From: Gaiellasilicea sp963794385
GTDB taxonomy: Bacteria; Actinomycetota; Thermoleophilia; Gaiellales; Gaiellaceae
Direction of reading: 5' to 3'
Length of the DNA: 64,000 nt
NCBI GenBank assembly: GCA_963794385.1
Contig: CAWCDT010000005.1
Coordinates: 62,001-126,000, forward strand
Within the stretch, counting starts at the first letter, position 1. Every line of letters begins with the position of its first letter. The translations under genes and the position numbers were made by a program. The notes beneath the pieces are model-generated. The model was not told the DNA's origin. It was given only the letters and a program-made list of their open reading frames with translations, and searched no databases. Positions 48,949 through 57,069 of this stretch are shown here, piece after piece.

Positions 48949-49766
48949 CCTCCCGGGCCGGCACCTGGTTCCTGCGGGGCGCAAGCGCCGTCACGCTCGC
49001 CTTCATCTACCTGCCGCTGCTCGTGATCTTCCTCTACGCCTTCAACGACCGCCGCTCGCTCGTCTGGCCGATCGAAGGGCTGACGACGCAGTGGTTCGGC
49101 CGCGCGATCGACAACCCCGGCGTGCGCGAGGCGCTCTGGGTCTCGCTCAAGGCGGCGGCGGGCGCGACGCTGATCGCGATGCTGCTGGGCTGCCTGGCGG
49201 CGCTCGCGGTCGCGCGCCACCGCTTCTTCGGGCGCGAGGCGATCTCGTTCCTGGTCATCCTGCCGCTCGCGCTGCCCGGGATCGTGACCGGGATGGCGCT
49301 GAACGCGACGTTCCGGAACCTGCCGGAGCCGTTCGGCGTCGACCTCGGCCTCTTCACGATCATGGTCGGGCACGCGACGTTCTGCATTGTCGTGGTCTAC
49401 AACAACGTCGTCGCCCGGCTGCGGCGCACGGCGGGGTCACTCGAGGAGGCCTCGGCCGACCTAGGCGCCGACGCCTGGCAGACCTTCCGCTACGTCACGT
49501 TCCCGCAGCTGAAGACGGCGCTCCTCGCCGGCGGCCTGCTCGCGTTCGCGCTCAGCTTCGACGAGGTGATCGTGACCACATTCACCGCCGGCCCGGACCA
49601 GACGCTGCCGATCTGGATCCTCAACAATCTCTCGCGCCCGAACCAGCTGCCGATCGTGAACGTCGTCGCGGTGTTCGTGATCCTGCTCTCGATGATCCCG
49701 GTCTACTTCGCCTCGCGGCTCTCCAGCGAGTCGCGCGGCGCCGGCGTCGCCGGCGGAGCGCGTTAG
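48945..49766 (+). CDS. ABC transporter permease (PotC-like)
   Basis: The second permease of the polyamine-type importer, 273 residues with six membrane helices; TLAFIYLLPLLVIFLY-like first helix (TLAFIYLPLLVIFLYAFND) and the EAA loop SLEEASADLGADAWQTFRYV. PGIVTGMALNATFRN and SFDEVIVTTFTAGPDQTLPI match PotC/YdcV proteins. The frame is undamaged. Start ATG 48945 overlaps the potB-like stop; it is the last gene of the gabT-like to potC-like operon. Confidence 0.92.
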   Translation: MTSRAGTWFLRGASAVTLAFIYLPLLVIFLYAFNDRRSLVWPIEGLTTQWFGRAIDNPGVREALWVSLKAAAGATLIAMLLGCLAALAVARHRFFGREAISFLVILPLALPGIVTGMALNATFRNLPEPFGVDLGLFTIMVGHATFCIVVVYNNVVARLRRTAGSLEEASADLGADAWQTFRYVTFPQLKTALLAGGLLAFALSFDEVIVTTFTAGPDQTLPIWILNNLSRPNQLPIVNVVAVFVILLSMIPVYFASRLSSESRGAGVAGGAR

Positions 49767-49770
49767 GGTC

Positions 49771-50730
49771 TCAGCCGAGCGCCTGCTCGAGATCGCGCCA
49801 GAGCTCGTCTGGCGGCTCGAGGCCGACAGCCAGCCGCAGCAGCCCTTCCGGGACGCGATCGCCCTCCCAGCGGTGCCGCGTCTCGATCGTCGAGTGGACG
49901 CCGCCGAGGCTCGTCGCGTTGACGATCAGCTTCGTCGCCGTCTCGACGCGCCGGGCCGCCGCGCCGTCGGCGAGGTCGAACGAGAGCAGGGCGCCGAAGC
50001 CCGGGTAGCGCACCGTCGTCACTTTGTCGTGGCCGCGCAGGCGTTCCGCAAGCGCGGCGGCAGTCTCGCCCTGGCGCGCGACGCGCACCTCGAGCGTCTT
50101 CAGACCGCGGAGCAGGAGCCAGGCGGCGTCGGGCGCCGCGACGATCCCGGTTCGGGTTCGCAGCTCGAGGAGTCGGGTCGCGTGCTCGGCGCGCTTCGCG
50201 ACGACGGCGCCGAGGAGCACGTCGTGGTGACCGGCCAGGTACTTGGTCGCGGAGTGGAGGACGAGGTCGCAGCCGCGCTCGAGCGGCTGCAGGTGAACCG
50301 GCGTCGCCGCGGTTGCGTCGCAGACGACGGGTGCGGCATGTGCGGCAGCGGCCTCGAAGTCGGGCATGGTCAGGAGCGGGTTGGAGGGCGCCTCGATCCA
50401 GACGAGGTCGACGCCGTCGGGCGGCGGCCCGGTCTGGTCGAAGAGGACGTGCCGGAGCCCCCAGCGCTCGAGCTCGCGGAAGAGCACACCGGTGCCGTAG
50501 TAGGCGTCTTGCGTGAGCGCGATCGTCGAGCCGGGAGCAAGAAGCGCGAGCACGAGCGCGGTCGTCGCGCCCATCCCGGAGGAGAAGAGCAGCGCCTCGC
50601 CGCCGTCGAGCCGGCCGAGCGCACGCTCCGCCTCGACTCCGACCGGGTGCGCGTTTCGCGCGTAGTGGAACGGCCCCGGCTCGCCGTCGACGTAGGCCCA
50701 GATCGTCGAGCGGTCGAGCGGCGGCTCCAT
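49771..50730 (-). CDS. Cystathionine gamma-synthase/lyase-like PLP enzyme
   Basis: A Cys/Met-metabolism PLP-dependent enzyme of 319 residues, shorter than the usual ~380. EAERALGRLDGGEALLFSSGMGATTALVLA is the cofactor phosphate region; VDLVWIEAPSNPLLTM holds the conserved EsPsNP motif; APVVCDATAATPVHLQPLERG has the PLP-ring Asp; VLHSATKYLAGHHDVLLGAV carries the Schiff-base Lys. LGGVHSTIETRHRWEGDRVP contains the substrate-Arg region. It is convergent with the ABC operon and 28 bp from the divergent carboxylase gene. Which sulfur amino acid it makes or cleaves is not clear. Confidence 0.85.
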   Translation of the reverse strand: MEPPLDRSTIWAYVDGEPGPFHYARNAHPVGVEAERALGRLDGGEALLFSSGMGATTALVLALLAPGSTIALTQDAYYGTGVLFRELERWGLRHVLFDQTGPPPDGVDLVWIEAPSNPLLTMPDFEAAAAHAAPVVCDATAATPVHLQPLERGCDLVLHSATKYLAGHHDVLLGAVVAKRAEHATRLLELRTRTGIVAAPDAAWLLLRGLKTLEVRVARQGETAAALAERLRGHDKVTTVRYPGFGALLSFDLADGAAARRVETATKLIVNATSLGGVHSTIETRHRWEGDRVPEGLLRLAVGLEPPDELWRDLEQALG

Positions 50731-50758
50731 GGGAGCGATCGTATTAGGCTGCGGCCGC

Positions 50759-52324
50759 ATGGCCGAGACCCACGACACGACCGCCGCCAAGCTCGCCTGG
50801 CTGCAGGAGTTGTCCGAGCAGGCGGCGACCGCCGGCAGTGAGAAGGCGATCGCACGGCAACGCGAGCGGGGGAAGCTGCTCGCGCGCGAGCGGATCGACA
50901 AGCTGCTCGACCCCGGCTCGTTCGTGGAGCTCGACCGCTACGTTCGGCACCGGAACCCGGACTTCAACTCGATGGCGAACCGGCCTTACGGCGACGCCGT
51001 CGTCACGGGGTACGGCGAGATCTTCGGGCGGAAGGTGTTCGTCTTCTCGCAGGACTTCACGGTCTTCGGCGGCTCACTCTCCGAGGTCTTCGCCGAGAAG
51101 ATCTGCAAGGTGATGGACATGGCCCTCAAGTACGGCTGCCCGGTGATCGGGATCAACGACTCCGGCGGCGCGAGGATCCAGGAGGGTGTGGTCTCGCTCG
51201 CGGGCTATGCCGAGATCTTCTGGCGCAACGTGCAGGCGTCGGGCGTCGTGCCGCAGCTGTCGCTGATCCTCGGTCCGTGCGCCGGCGGGGCCGTCTACTC
51301 CCCTGCGATCACCGACTTCGTGCTCATGGCCGAGGGGGCCTCGTACATGTTCATCACCGGGCCCGACGTGGTGAAGACGGTCACCGGCGAGGAGGTCTCG
51401 TTCGAGGAGCTCGGCGGCGCGGCGACACACGCCTCGAAGTCCGGGGTTGCGCACTTCACCGCCCCCGACGAGGAGGCGTGCCTCGAGGACGCGCGCTACC
51501 TGCTCTCGTTCCTGCCCCAGTCGAACCGCGAGCTGCCGCCGTACGCGGCGCCCTCCGACCCGGTCGACCGGGAGGCGCCCGAGCTGGACACGTTCATCCC
51601 GGACAGCCCGAACAAGCCGTACGACATGAAGCAGGTGATCGCGAAGGTGGTGGATGACGGGGAGTTCCTCGAGGTGCAGCCGCACTGGGCGGAAAACGTC
51701 GTCTGCGGCTTCGCACGGCTCGGCGGGCACTCGGTCGGGGTCGTCGGCAACCAGCCGGCCGCGCTCGCGGGCGTGCTCGACATCGACGCGTCGGTCAAGG
51801 CGGCGCGCTTCGTCCGTACCTGCGACGCCTTCAACGTCCCGCTCGTCACCTTCGTCGACGTGCCCGGCTTCCTCCCGGGCACCGAGCAGGAGTGGGGCGG
51901 AATCATCCGCCACGGCGCGAAGCTCCTCTACGCCTTCGCCGAGGCGACCGTGCCCAAGCTGACCGTCATCACCCGCAAGGCGTACGGCGGGGCGTACGAC
52001 GTTATGAGCTCGAAGCACATCCGCGCCGACTTCAACGTCGCCTGGCCGACGGCCGAGGTTGCGGTGATGGGGCCGGAGGGCGCGGTCAACATCGTCTTCC
52101 GCAAGGAGCTCGAGGAGGCGGACGACCCGGAGGCCCGCCGCGCCGAGTTGATCGCCGACTACAAGGAGCGCTTCGCGAACCCGTACCACGCGGCCGAGCG
52201 GGGCTACGTCGACGAGGTGATCGAGCCGCGGCGGACCCGTCCGATCTTGATCTCGGCGCTCGAGGTCTCGCAGACGAAGCGCGAGCTCAGGCCGACGCGC
52301 AAGCACGGGAACATCCCGCTTTAG
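50759..52324 (+). CDS. Acyl-CoA carboxylase carboxyltransferase (beta) subunit
   Basis: Carboxyltransferase of a biotin-dependent acetyl/propionyl-CoA carboxylase; transfers CO2 from carboxybiotin to acyl-CoA. The 521-residue protein has both crotonase-fold halves: GYGEIFGRKVFVFSQDFTVF and PVIGINDSGGARIQEGVVSL (first oxyanion hole), LSLILGPCAGGAVYSPAITD, then GVVGNQPAALAGVLDIDASV and FVDVPGFLPGTEQEWGGIIR with ITRKAYGGAYDVMSSKHIRA (second site). ATG 50759 is used. Its biotin-carboxylase partner is probably the gene at 55309, separated from it by the c-di-GMP and pgsA genes. Confidence 0.94.
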   Translation: MAETHDTTAAKLAWLQELSEQAATAGSEKAIARQRERGKLLARERIDKLLDPGSFVELDRYVRHRNPDFNSMANRPYGDAVVTGYGEIFGRKVFVFSQDFTVFGGSLSEVFAEKICKVMDMALKYGCPVIGINDSGGARIQEGVVSLAGYAEIFWRNVQASGVVPQLSLILGPCAGGAVYSPAITDFVLMAEGASYMFITGPDVVKTVTGEEVSFEELGGAATHASKSGVAHFTAPDEEACLEDARYLLSFLPQSNRELPPYAAPSDPVDREAPELDTFIPDSPNKPYDMKQVIAKVVDDGEFLEVQPHWAENVVCGFARLGGHSVGVVGNQPAALAGVLDIDASVKAARFVRTCDAFNVPLVTFVDVPGFLPGTEQEWGGIIRHGAKLLYAFAEATVPKLTVITRKAYGGAYDVMSSKHIRADFNVAWPTAEVAVMGPEGAVNIVFRKELEEADDPEARRAELIADYKERFANPYHAAERGYVDEVIEPRRTRPILISALEVSQTKRELRPTRKHGNIPL

Positions 52325-52372
52325 CGGCGGCGAAAAGTTACGCCCCGAAGATCCACCCGACGGACGACGCCT

Positions 52373-52406
52373 GTTCGGACACGTCCGGGGACAGTCCCCG
52401 GACGTG
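52373..52406. repeat. Palindrome with transposase-linked 14-mer
   Basis: CACGTCCGGGGAC and GTCCCCGGACGTG (52380-52392, 52394-52406) form a perfect 13-bp inverted repeat around one A, in the gap between convergent genes. The left part belongs to GTTCGGACACGTCC (52373-52386), repeated exactly at 21328-21341 beside the RAYT gene. It may be a REP-type element now serving as a bidirectional terminator. Confidence 0.6.
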
Positions 52407-52442
52407 GCCCGCGCGGACGTGGCGGGTCAGGTCGTACGACGG

Positions 52443-54242
52443 CTACACGGCGGTGGCGAGCAGCGTCTCGGCGATGCCGAGCTCCTCGGCGAGCGCTTCG
52501 ACAACGTCCGGGTCGAACTGCGTTCCCGAGCAGCGCGACAGCTCTTCGATCGCCTCGTCTTCGGTGAGCCGGGCGCGGTAGACGCGGTCCGACGTCATCG
52601 CGTCATAGGCGTCGGCGACGAAGATGATCCGGGCGCCGAGCGGGATCTCGGCACCGCGGAGGGAGTCCGGATAGCCGGTGCCGTCCCAGCGCTCGTGGTG
52701 GTGCAGCACCCAGTCGGCGACTGGGTCGACGCCGAGGCTATCGAGCATCCGGTAGCCGATCTGCGGGTGGCGTTCGAGCACGAGCCGCTCGGTCTCGGAG
52801 AGCGGGCCTGGCTTACGCAGGATCTCCTCCGGGATCGCGAGCTTGCCGAGGTCGTGCAGGCTCGCGGCCAGCCGGGTCAGCTCGACCTGCTCCTCGTCGA
52901 GGCCGAGACGGGCCGCGATCCTCGCCGCCAGATCGGCCACCCGCGCCGAATGCGAGCCCGTGTATGCATCACGGGCGTCGACGGCTCGGGCAAGGCTGGC
53001 GGCCGCTCGGAAGCGCGCGGCGCGGTCCGGGCCTGCGGCGAGCCGCCGCAGCTCGGCGATCTCCACCACGTCCGGCCGGTAGACGCGCACCTGGTTCTTG
53101 CCGTACTCCTTCGCCCAGTAGAGCGCGCTGTCCGAACGGCGTACCAGCTCGGCGCGGTCGACCTCGTCCTCGGGCGCCGTCGCGATGCCCGCGCTGACGG
53201 TGACGCGCCCGGCGGGCGCGAGGTCGACCTCGGGGAGCCGCGCGACGATCGCCTCGGCGGCGATGCGCGCACCCTCCTCGTCGCGGCCGGGGAGCAGGAT
53301 CGCGAATTCGTCGCCTCCGAGCCGGAAAGCCTCGCCGCCCTGGCGCAGCCTCGCCGCCAGCTGCCCGAGCACCTTGTCGCCGCCCGGATGGCCGAAGCGG
53401 TCGTTGATCCGCTTGAAGTCGTCGATGTCGACGAGACAGACGCTGAGCGGATAGCGCTGCTCGCGCGAGTCGGCGAGCTCGCGCTCCAGCCGGTCGTGGA
53501 AGTGACGGTGGTTGCCGAGCCCGGTCAACGGATCGGTGAGCGCGAGCCGCATGGCGCGCAGCTCGCGGAACGCGGAGCGCTGGTAGAGCGCGATCGCGAG
53601 CAGTGGGCCGACCAGGGCCGCCGAGAGGAGCGGAGCGCGCTCCCAAAGGACGACCAGCATCAGCGCAGCCGACGCCATCAGCCCGAAGGGCAGCGCCGTG
53701 ATCTCCGCGCTCTTCCGGGCGACGGTGAGGAACGGCTTCCCCGCGCTGATCCCGACGGCGAGGCTGATCAGCAGCAGATTGACGCCAAAGTGCGCCAGCG
53801 CGGCAACCACAACCTGCAAGAGCAAGAGTGCTGCCCCGTCCCCGCGCAGCGGCGCGATCGCCGCGCCTGCGACGACCGCCGCGAGCCCGAGCACGGACGC
53901 GTTGTACGCGACCCGAACCGGCGGGCGATGCTCGAGCAGCTGCATGAGCGGTGCGGCGAGCCCGACGATCACGCCGGCTTCCCAGCCGTAGAGCACGATG
54001 CTCGCGGTGCAGAAGACGAAGCCGAGCGAGACGCCGCCGGTGTCGATCCCGTCAAGCGGCACCGGATAGCGCTCGGCCAGAGTCGACGCGGCGAGCAGGC
54101 CGGCGATCCCGGCGAGCGTCAGCGCGTCAAGCGGAGCGGTGGCGAGCGAGACGGCGGTCGCCGCAGCGACCAGGAGGCCCAACAGCCCGACCGGCAGGAC
54201 GACCGCCGCGAGCCGTGGGGGCATGGCGGCCCCCGAGTTCAT
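52443..54242 (-). CDS. Membrane GGDEF + HD-GYP c-di-GMP signalling protein
   Basis: A 599-residue protein with about eight N-terminal membrane helices (1-225, MASE-like) and then two catalytic domains. The GGDEF domain (about 235-390) has the intact active site LGGDEFAILL, so it can make c-di-GMP. The HD-GYP domain (about 410-590) has HSARVADLAARIAARLGL, ASLHDLGKLAIPEEIL, the GYP-type HHHERWDGTGYPDSLRG and VADAYDAMTSDRVYR, complete for c-di-GMP hydrolysis. Such bifunctional proteins switch between making and breaking the messenger. A 34-residue membrane peptide gene precedes it by 10 bp. Confidence 0.93.
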   Translation of the reverse strand: MNSGAAMPPRLAAVVLPVGLLGLLVAAATAVSLATAPLDALTLAGIAGLLAASTLAERYPVPLDGIDTGGVSLGFVFCTASIVLYGWEAGVIVGLAAPLMQLLEHRPPVRVAYNASVLGLAAVVAGAAIAPLRGDGAALLLLQVVVAALAHFGVNLLLISLAVGISAGKPFLTVARKSAEITALPFGLMASAALMLVVLWERAPLLSAALVGPLLAIALYQRSAFRELRAMRLALTDPLTGLGNHRHFHDRLERELADSREQRYPLSVCLVDIDDFKRINDRFGHPGGDKVLGQLAARLRQGGEAFRLGGDEFAILLPGRDEEGARIAAEAIVARLPEVDLAPAGRVTVSAGIATAPEDEVDRAELVRRSDSALYWAKEYGKNQVRVYRPDVVEIAELRRLAAGPDRAARFRAAASLARAVDARDAYTGSHSARVADLAARIAARLGLDEEQVELTRLAASLHDLGKLAIPEEILRKPGPLSETERLVLERHPQIGYRMLDSLGVDPVADWVLHHHERWDGTGYPDSLRGAEIPLGARIIFVADAYDAMTSDRVYRARLTEDEAIEELSRCSGTQFDPDVVEALAEELGIAETLLATAV

Positions 54243-54252
54243 GCTGTGAGCT

Positions 54253-54357
54253 CTACCAGCCCCAGTTGTGGAGGTGCCAACCCCAGTTTCCCAGGGCCGC
54301 AGCCACGCCCGCGAGCGTGACGAGCAGCGTCGCGAGTCGAGCGTTCTTCCACTGCAA
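54253..54357 (-). CDS. 34-residue membrane peptide upstream of the GGDEF/HD-GYP gene
   Basis: From TTG 54357, a single hydrophobic helix (LATLLVTLAGVAAALGNW) is followed by the aromatic tail GWHLHNWGW. The start is preceded at 5 bases by GGAGGAAGG, as good a ribosome-binding site as any in the window. The stop is 10 bp before ATG 54242 of the c-di-GMP enzyme, so they likely share a message. No family is known to me. It is small enough to be chance, but the strong ribosome-binding site and helix plus Trp tail support a real gene. Confidence 0.45.
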   Translation of the reverse strand: MQWKNARLATLLVTLAGVAAALGNWGWHLHNWGW

Positions 54358-54416
54358 GCATGCCTTCCTCCTCCTCGTGTAGCCAGGAGAGGCGATTCTC
54401 GCGTAGCCGGGAGCCG

Positions 54417-54446
54417 TTGGAATCACCCGAAAAGGTGATCTACTAT
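54417..54446 (+). promoter_or_regulatory. Promoter of a leaderless small gene
   Basis: TTGGAA (54417-54422) and TACTAT (54441-54446) are 18 bases apart, and the -10 ends 6 bases before GTG 54453, the spacing of a leaderless transcript starting at the GTG itself. Confidence 0.5.
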
Positions 54447-54452
54447 CGCCCC

Positions 54453-54644
54453 GTGCGAGTCGAGATCGTGCCCGAGCCGCCGGAGGAGGAACGCGAGGCG
54501 ATCCTCGCTGCCCTCCACGCGACCGGTGCGGAGAGAGGCCGTACCTCTCCGGCGCCCTGGGCCGTTGTCCCGGCAGCATGTGCTGCCGCTGCGGAGATCA
54601 TCCAGCCCGATCCGCCGAGGAGCCCTTCTGCCCCATCTGCGTGA
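54453..54644 (+). CDS. Small acidic N-terminal peptide, possible acyl-CoA carboxylase epsilon-like or 5' part of a broken gene
   Basis: From GTG 54453, VRVEIVPEPPEEEREAILAAL resembles the short N-terminal helix of actinobacterial carboxylase epsilon subunits; after about residue 30 the frame becomes low-complexity (SPAPWAVVPAACAAAAE) and ends at 54644. Downstream in another frame lies a CxxC protein (54578-54748). They may be two genes or one gene with an indel near 54540-54570. The promoter at 54417-54446 supports the start. Little else can be said. Confidence 0.4.
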   Translation: MRVEIVPEPPEEEREAILAALHATGAERGRTSPAPWAVVPAACAAAAEIIQPDPPRSPSAPSA

Positions 54645-54748
54645 TCTCGATCAAGGTCGAGGTTGCCCGCGGGCTGACCCAGCTCCAGAGCTACCTCGCC
54701 GCCTGGGCCGCGTTCGGCGAGTGGTGCGACTCGCGCCAAACGGCCTGA
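54578..54748 (+). CDS. Small zinc-ribbon-like protein, 56 residues
   Basis: From ATG 54578 the product MCCRCGDHPARSAEEPFCPI has a Cys pair CRC (C-x2-C counting the first Cys) and FCPIC 14 residues later, a typical zinc-ribbon spacing, followed by an amphipathic helix VARGLTQLQSYLAAWAAFGE and a final WCDSRQTA. No ribosome-binding site precedes the ATG, and the frame is open upstream, which suggests it is the C-terminal half of the gene starting at GTG 54453. It ends 2 bp from the pgsA stop (convergent). The function is unknown. Confidence 0.5.
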   Translation: MCCRCGDHPARSAEEPFCPICVISIKVEVARGLTQLQSYLAAWAAFGEWCDSRQTA

Positions 54749-54749
54749 T

Positions 54750-55286
54750 TCAGGCGGCGCCCCGGAGCAGCTTCGGCGCGACGCGCGCGTAGTCGAGGCC
54801 GGACACCCAGGTCAGGACGAGCGCGACGAGGAGCGCCCACCAGCCAACACTGTCGTCCCAGGCGCCCGCCGCTGCGAAGCCGCCGAGGGCAGCCGCAAGC
54901 GCCTGCGCCCACGTCTTCAGCTTGCCGAGGTCGCGCGCCGCGATCACGACGCCGCGCTGGATCGCTGCGAGGCGGAGCCCAGAGACCAGCAGCTCGCGGG
55001 CGATGATGGCGACGACCATCCACGCAGGCCAGATCCCGTCCTCGATCAGCATCACGAACACCGCGATCACGAGCACCTTGTCCGCGATCGGATCGAGCAG
55101 CGTGCCGAGCGGAGAGGTGACGCCGCGTCGCCGGGCGATCCTGCCGTCGAACCAGTCCGTCGCCATGGCGACGCAGAAGACCGCGGTCGCCCAGTACTCG
55201 TTGTTGGGGAACTCCCACGCGTAGAGCAACACGACCAGAGGCACCGAGGCGGCACGGGCGACGGTCAGCTGGTCCGGAAGGGTCAA
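54750..55286 (-). CDS. pgsA: CDP-diacylglycerol--glycerol-3-phosphate 3-phosphatidyltransferase
   Basis: Makes phosphatidylglycerol phosphate from CDP-diacylglycerol and glycerol-3-phosphate; integral membrane enzyme. The CDP-alcohol phosphatidyltransferase signature spans DWFDGRIARRRGVTSPLG and TLLDPIADK, with all four Asp residues and the Gly. About five membrane helices. TTG 55286 gives TLPDQLTVARAASVP, matching the usual N-LPN-LT--R start; ATG 55310 adds eight residues but overlaps the divergent accC start (CCATGG). A TATTGT hexamer (55301-55296) lies just upstream. Confidence 0.9.
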   Translation of the reverse strand: MTLPDQLTVARAASVPLVVLLYAWEFPNNEYWATAVFCVAMATDWFDGRIARRRGVTSPLGTLLDPIADKVLVIAVFVMLIEDGIWPAWMVVAIIARELLVSGLRLAAIQRGVVIAARDLGKLKTWAQALAAALGGFAAAGAWDDSVGWWALLVALVLTWVSGLDYARVAPKLLRGAA

Positions 55287-55308
55287 GGCTAAGGGACAAT
55301 ACGCGGCC

Positions 55309-57069
55309 ATGGCGCTCTTCTCGAAGGTGCTGGTCGCGAACCGCGGCGAGATCGCGATCCGGGTCTTCCGGACGCTGCGCGAGCTCGGGATCGTCCCCGT
55401 CGCGGTCTACTCGGAGGCCGATCGCGACGCGCTGCACGTCCGCGCGGCCGACGAGGCCCACCTGATCGGGCCGGGCCCGGCGGCGGAGAGTTACCTCGTC
55501 GGCGAGCGGATCGTCGAGACCGCGGTGCGCGCGGGCGCCGAGGCGATCCATCCCGGCTACGGCTTCCTCGCGGAGAACGCGTCGTTCGCGCGGGCGGTCG
55601 AGGAGTCCGGCCTCGCCTGGATCGGGCCGCCGAGCGCAGCGATCGAGTTGATGGGCTCGAAGACGCGGGCGCGGGCGGCGATGCAGGCGGCCGGCGTCCC
55701 GATCATCCCCGGGGCCGTCGATCCGGTCGAGACGGTCGCGGAGGTGCTGCGCCTCGGCGACGAGGTCGGCTACCCGCTGATCGTGAAAGCGGCGGCCGGC
55801 GGTGGCGGCAAGGGAATGAAGCTCGTCGCCGAGCCCCGCGAGGCCGAGCGCGCATTCGAGTCGGCCCAGCGTGAGGGTGAGAAGTACTTCGCGGACGGAC
55901 GCGTCTACGTCGAGCGCTACCTCGAGGATCCTCGTCATGTCGAGGTGCAGGTGCTCGCCGACGCGCACGGGAACGTGATCCATCTCGGCGAGCGCGATTG
56001 CACGATCCAGCGCCGCCACCAGAAGCTCGTCGAGGAGACGCCCTCGCCCGCGGTCGACGAGGCCCTGCGCGCCCACATCGGGCAGATCGCGGTCGACGCG
56101 GCGCGCGCCGCCGGCTATCGGTCGGCCGGGACGATCGAGGGGCTCCTGACGGCGGACGGCGACTACTACTTCATGGAGATGAACACGCGCATCCAGGTCG
56201 AGCACACCGTCACCGAGGAGGTGACCGGGATCGACCTCGTTCGCGAGCAGGTCCGGATCGCGGCCGGGGAACCGCTGTCGGTCACGCAGGAGGAGGTGCG
56301 CCTGCACGGGCACGCGATCGAGTGCCGGATCAACGCCGAGGACGTCGCCGCCGGCTTTCTGCCGGCCCCGGGGCGAATCACCGCCTACCGTGAGCCGGCC
56401 GGGCCAGGCGTCCGCGTCGATTCGGGTGTCGTCGCCGGCTCGGAGATCTCGGGTCTGTACGACCCGATGATCGCGAAGCTGATCGTGCACGGAGTCGATC
56501 GCGAGCACGCGCGAATGCGGATGCTCCGTGCCCTGGACGAGTTCGAGCTCGCGGGCCCGCCGACGCTGCTTGGCTTCCATCGCGCGCTGCTTTCGCATCC
56601 GTGCTTCATGGCCGGGGAAACGTGCGAGGGCGTCGTCGAATCCGAGGAGCTGGCGGCGCGCGCCGCGGAGCTGACGCGCGAGGCGCCACCGGCCCAGGCA
56701 TCCGTGGACGGCCGCGTCCGCCCACGTGCAACCGTCGTCGAGGTCGGCGGCCGCCGCTACGACGTGACCGTGCTCGAGCCGGAGCCGCCCTGGGCGGAGC
56801 TCGCGCGGCGCCGGCGCGGTCGAGCGGCGTCGGGGCCGGGCGGAGCGGGCAGCGAGGCGGTCGTCACGCCGATGCAGGGGACCGTGCTCAAGGTCGAAGT
56901 CGCCGACGGCGACGTCGTCGAGGCGGGCAGCGTCGTCTGCGTCGTCGAGGCGATGAAGATGGAGAACGAGATCGTCGCCCACCGGCGGGGCACGATCTCC
57001 GCGCTCTCGGTCACTCCCGGCGAGGCGGTCTCGAGCGGGCAGGTGATCTGCCTCGTCCTGGGCGAGTAG
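55309..57069 (+). CDS. Acetyl/propionyl-CoA carboxylase alpha subunit (biotin carboxylase + BCCP)
   Basis: A 586-residue fusion: biotin carboxylase (KVLVANRGEIAIRVFRTLRE; ATP-grasp loop AAAGGGGKGMKLV about 161-173; HHLGERDCTIQRRHQKLVEE-like HLGERDCTIQRRHQKLVEET; EMNTRIQVEHTVTEEVTGID with catalytic Glu/Arg residues), a linker, and a C-terminal biotinyl domain with VEAMKMEN, Lys550 being the biotinylation site. Makes malonyl- or methylmalonyl-CoA with the carboxyltransferase at 50759. Short linker and length suit the actinobacterial AccA3/PccA type. ATG 55309 overlaps the divergent pgsA alternative start. Confidence 0.95.
   Translation: MALFSKVLVANRGEIAIRVFRTLRELGIVPVAVYSEADRDALHVRAADEAHLIGPGPAAESYLVGERIVETAVRAGAEAIHPGYGFLAENASFARAVEESGLAWIGPPSAAIELMGSKTRARAAMQAAGVPIIPGAVDPVETVAEVLRLGDEVGYPLIVKAAAGGGGKGMKLVAEPREAERAFESAQREGEKYFADGRVYVERYLEDPRHVEVQVLADAHGNVIHLGERDCTIQRRHQKLVEETPSPAVDEALRAHIGQIAVDAARAAGYRSAGTIEGLLTADGDYYFMEMNTRIQVEHTVTEEVTGIDLVREQVRIAAGEPLSVTQEEVRLHGHAIECRINAEDVAAGFLPAPGRITAYREPAGPGVRVDSGVVAGSEISGLYDPMIAKLIVHGVDREHARMRMLRALDEFELAGPPTLLGFHRALLSHPCFMAGETCEGVVESEELAARAAELTREAPPAQASVDGRVRPRATVVEVGGRRYDVTVLEPEPPWAELARRRRGRAASGPGGAGSEAVVTPMQGTVLKVEVADGDVVEAGSVVCVVEAMKMENEIVAHRRGTISALSVTPGEAVSSGQVICLVLGE

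Noticed and set aside
48041..50008. 655-residue permease frame running to 50008
   Set aside because: After about 48900 the translation becomes Arg/Ala/Pro-rich noise across the second permease; two small indels restore a normal ending at 48948.
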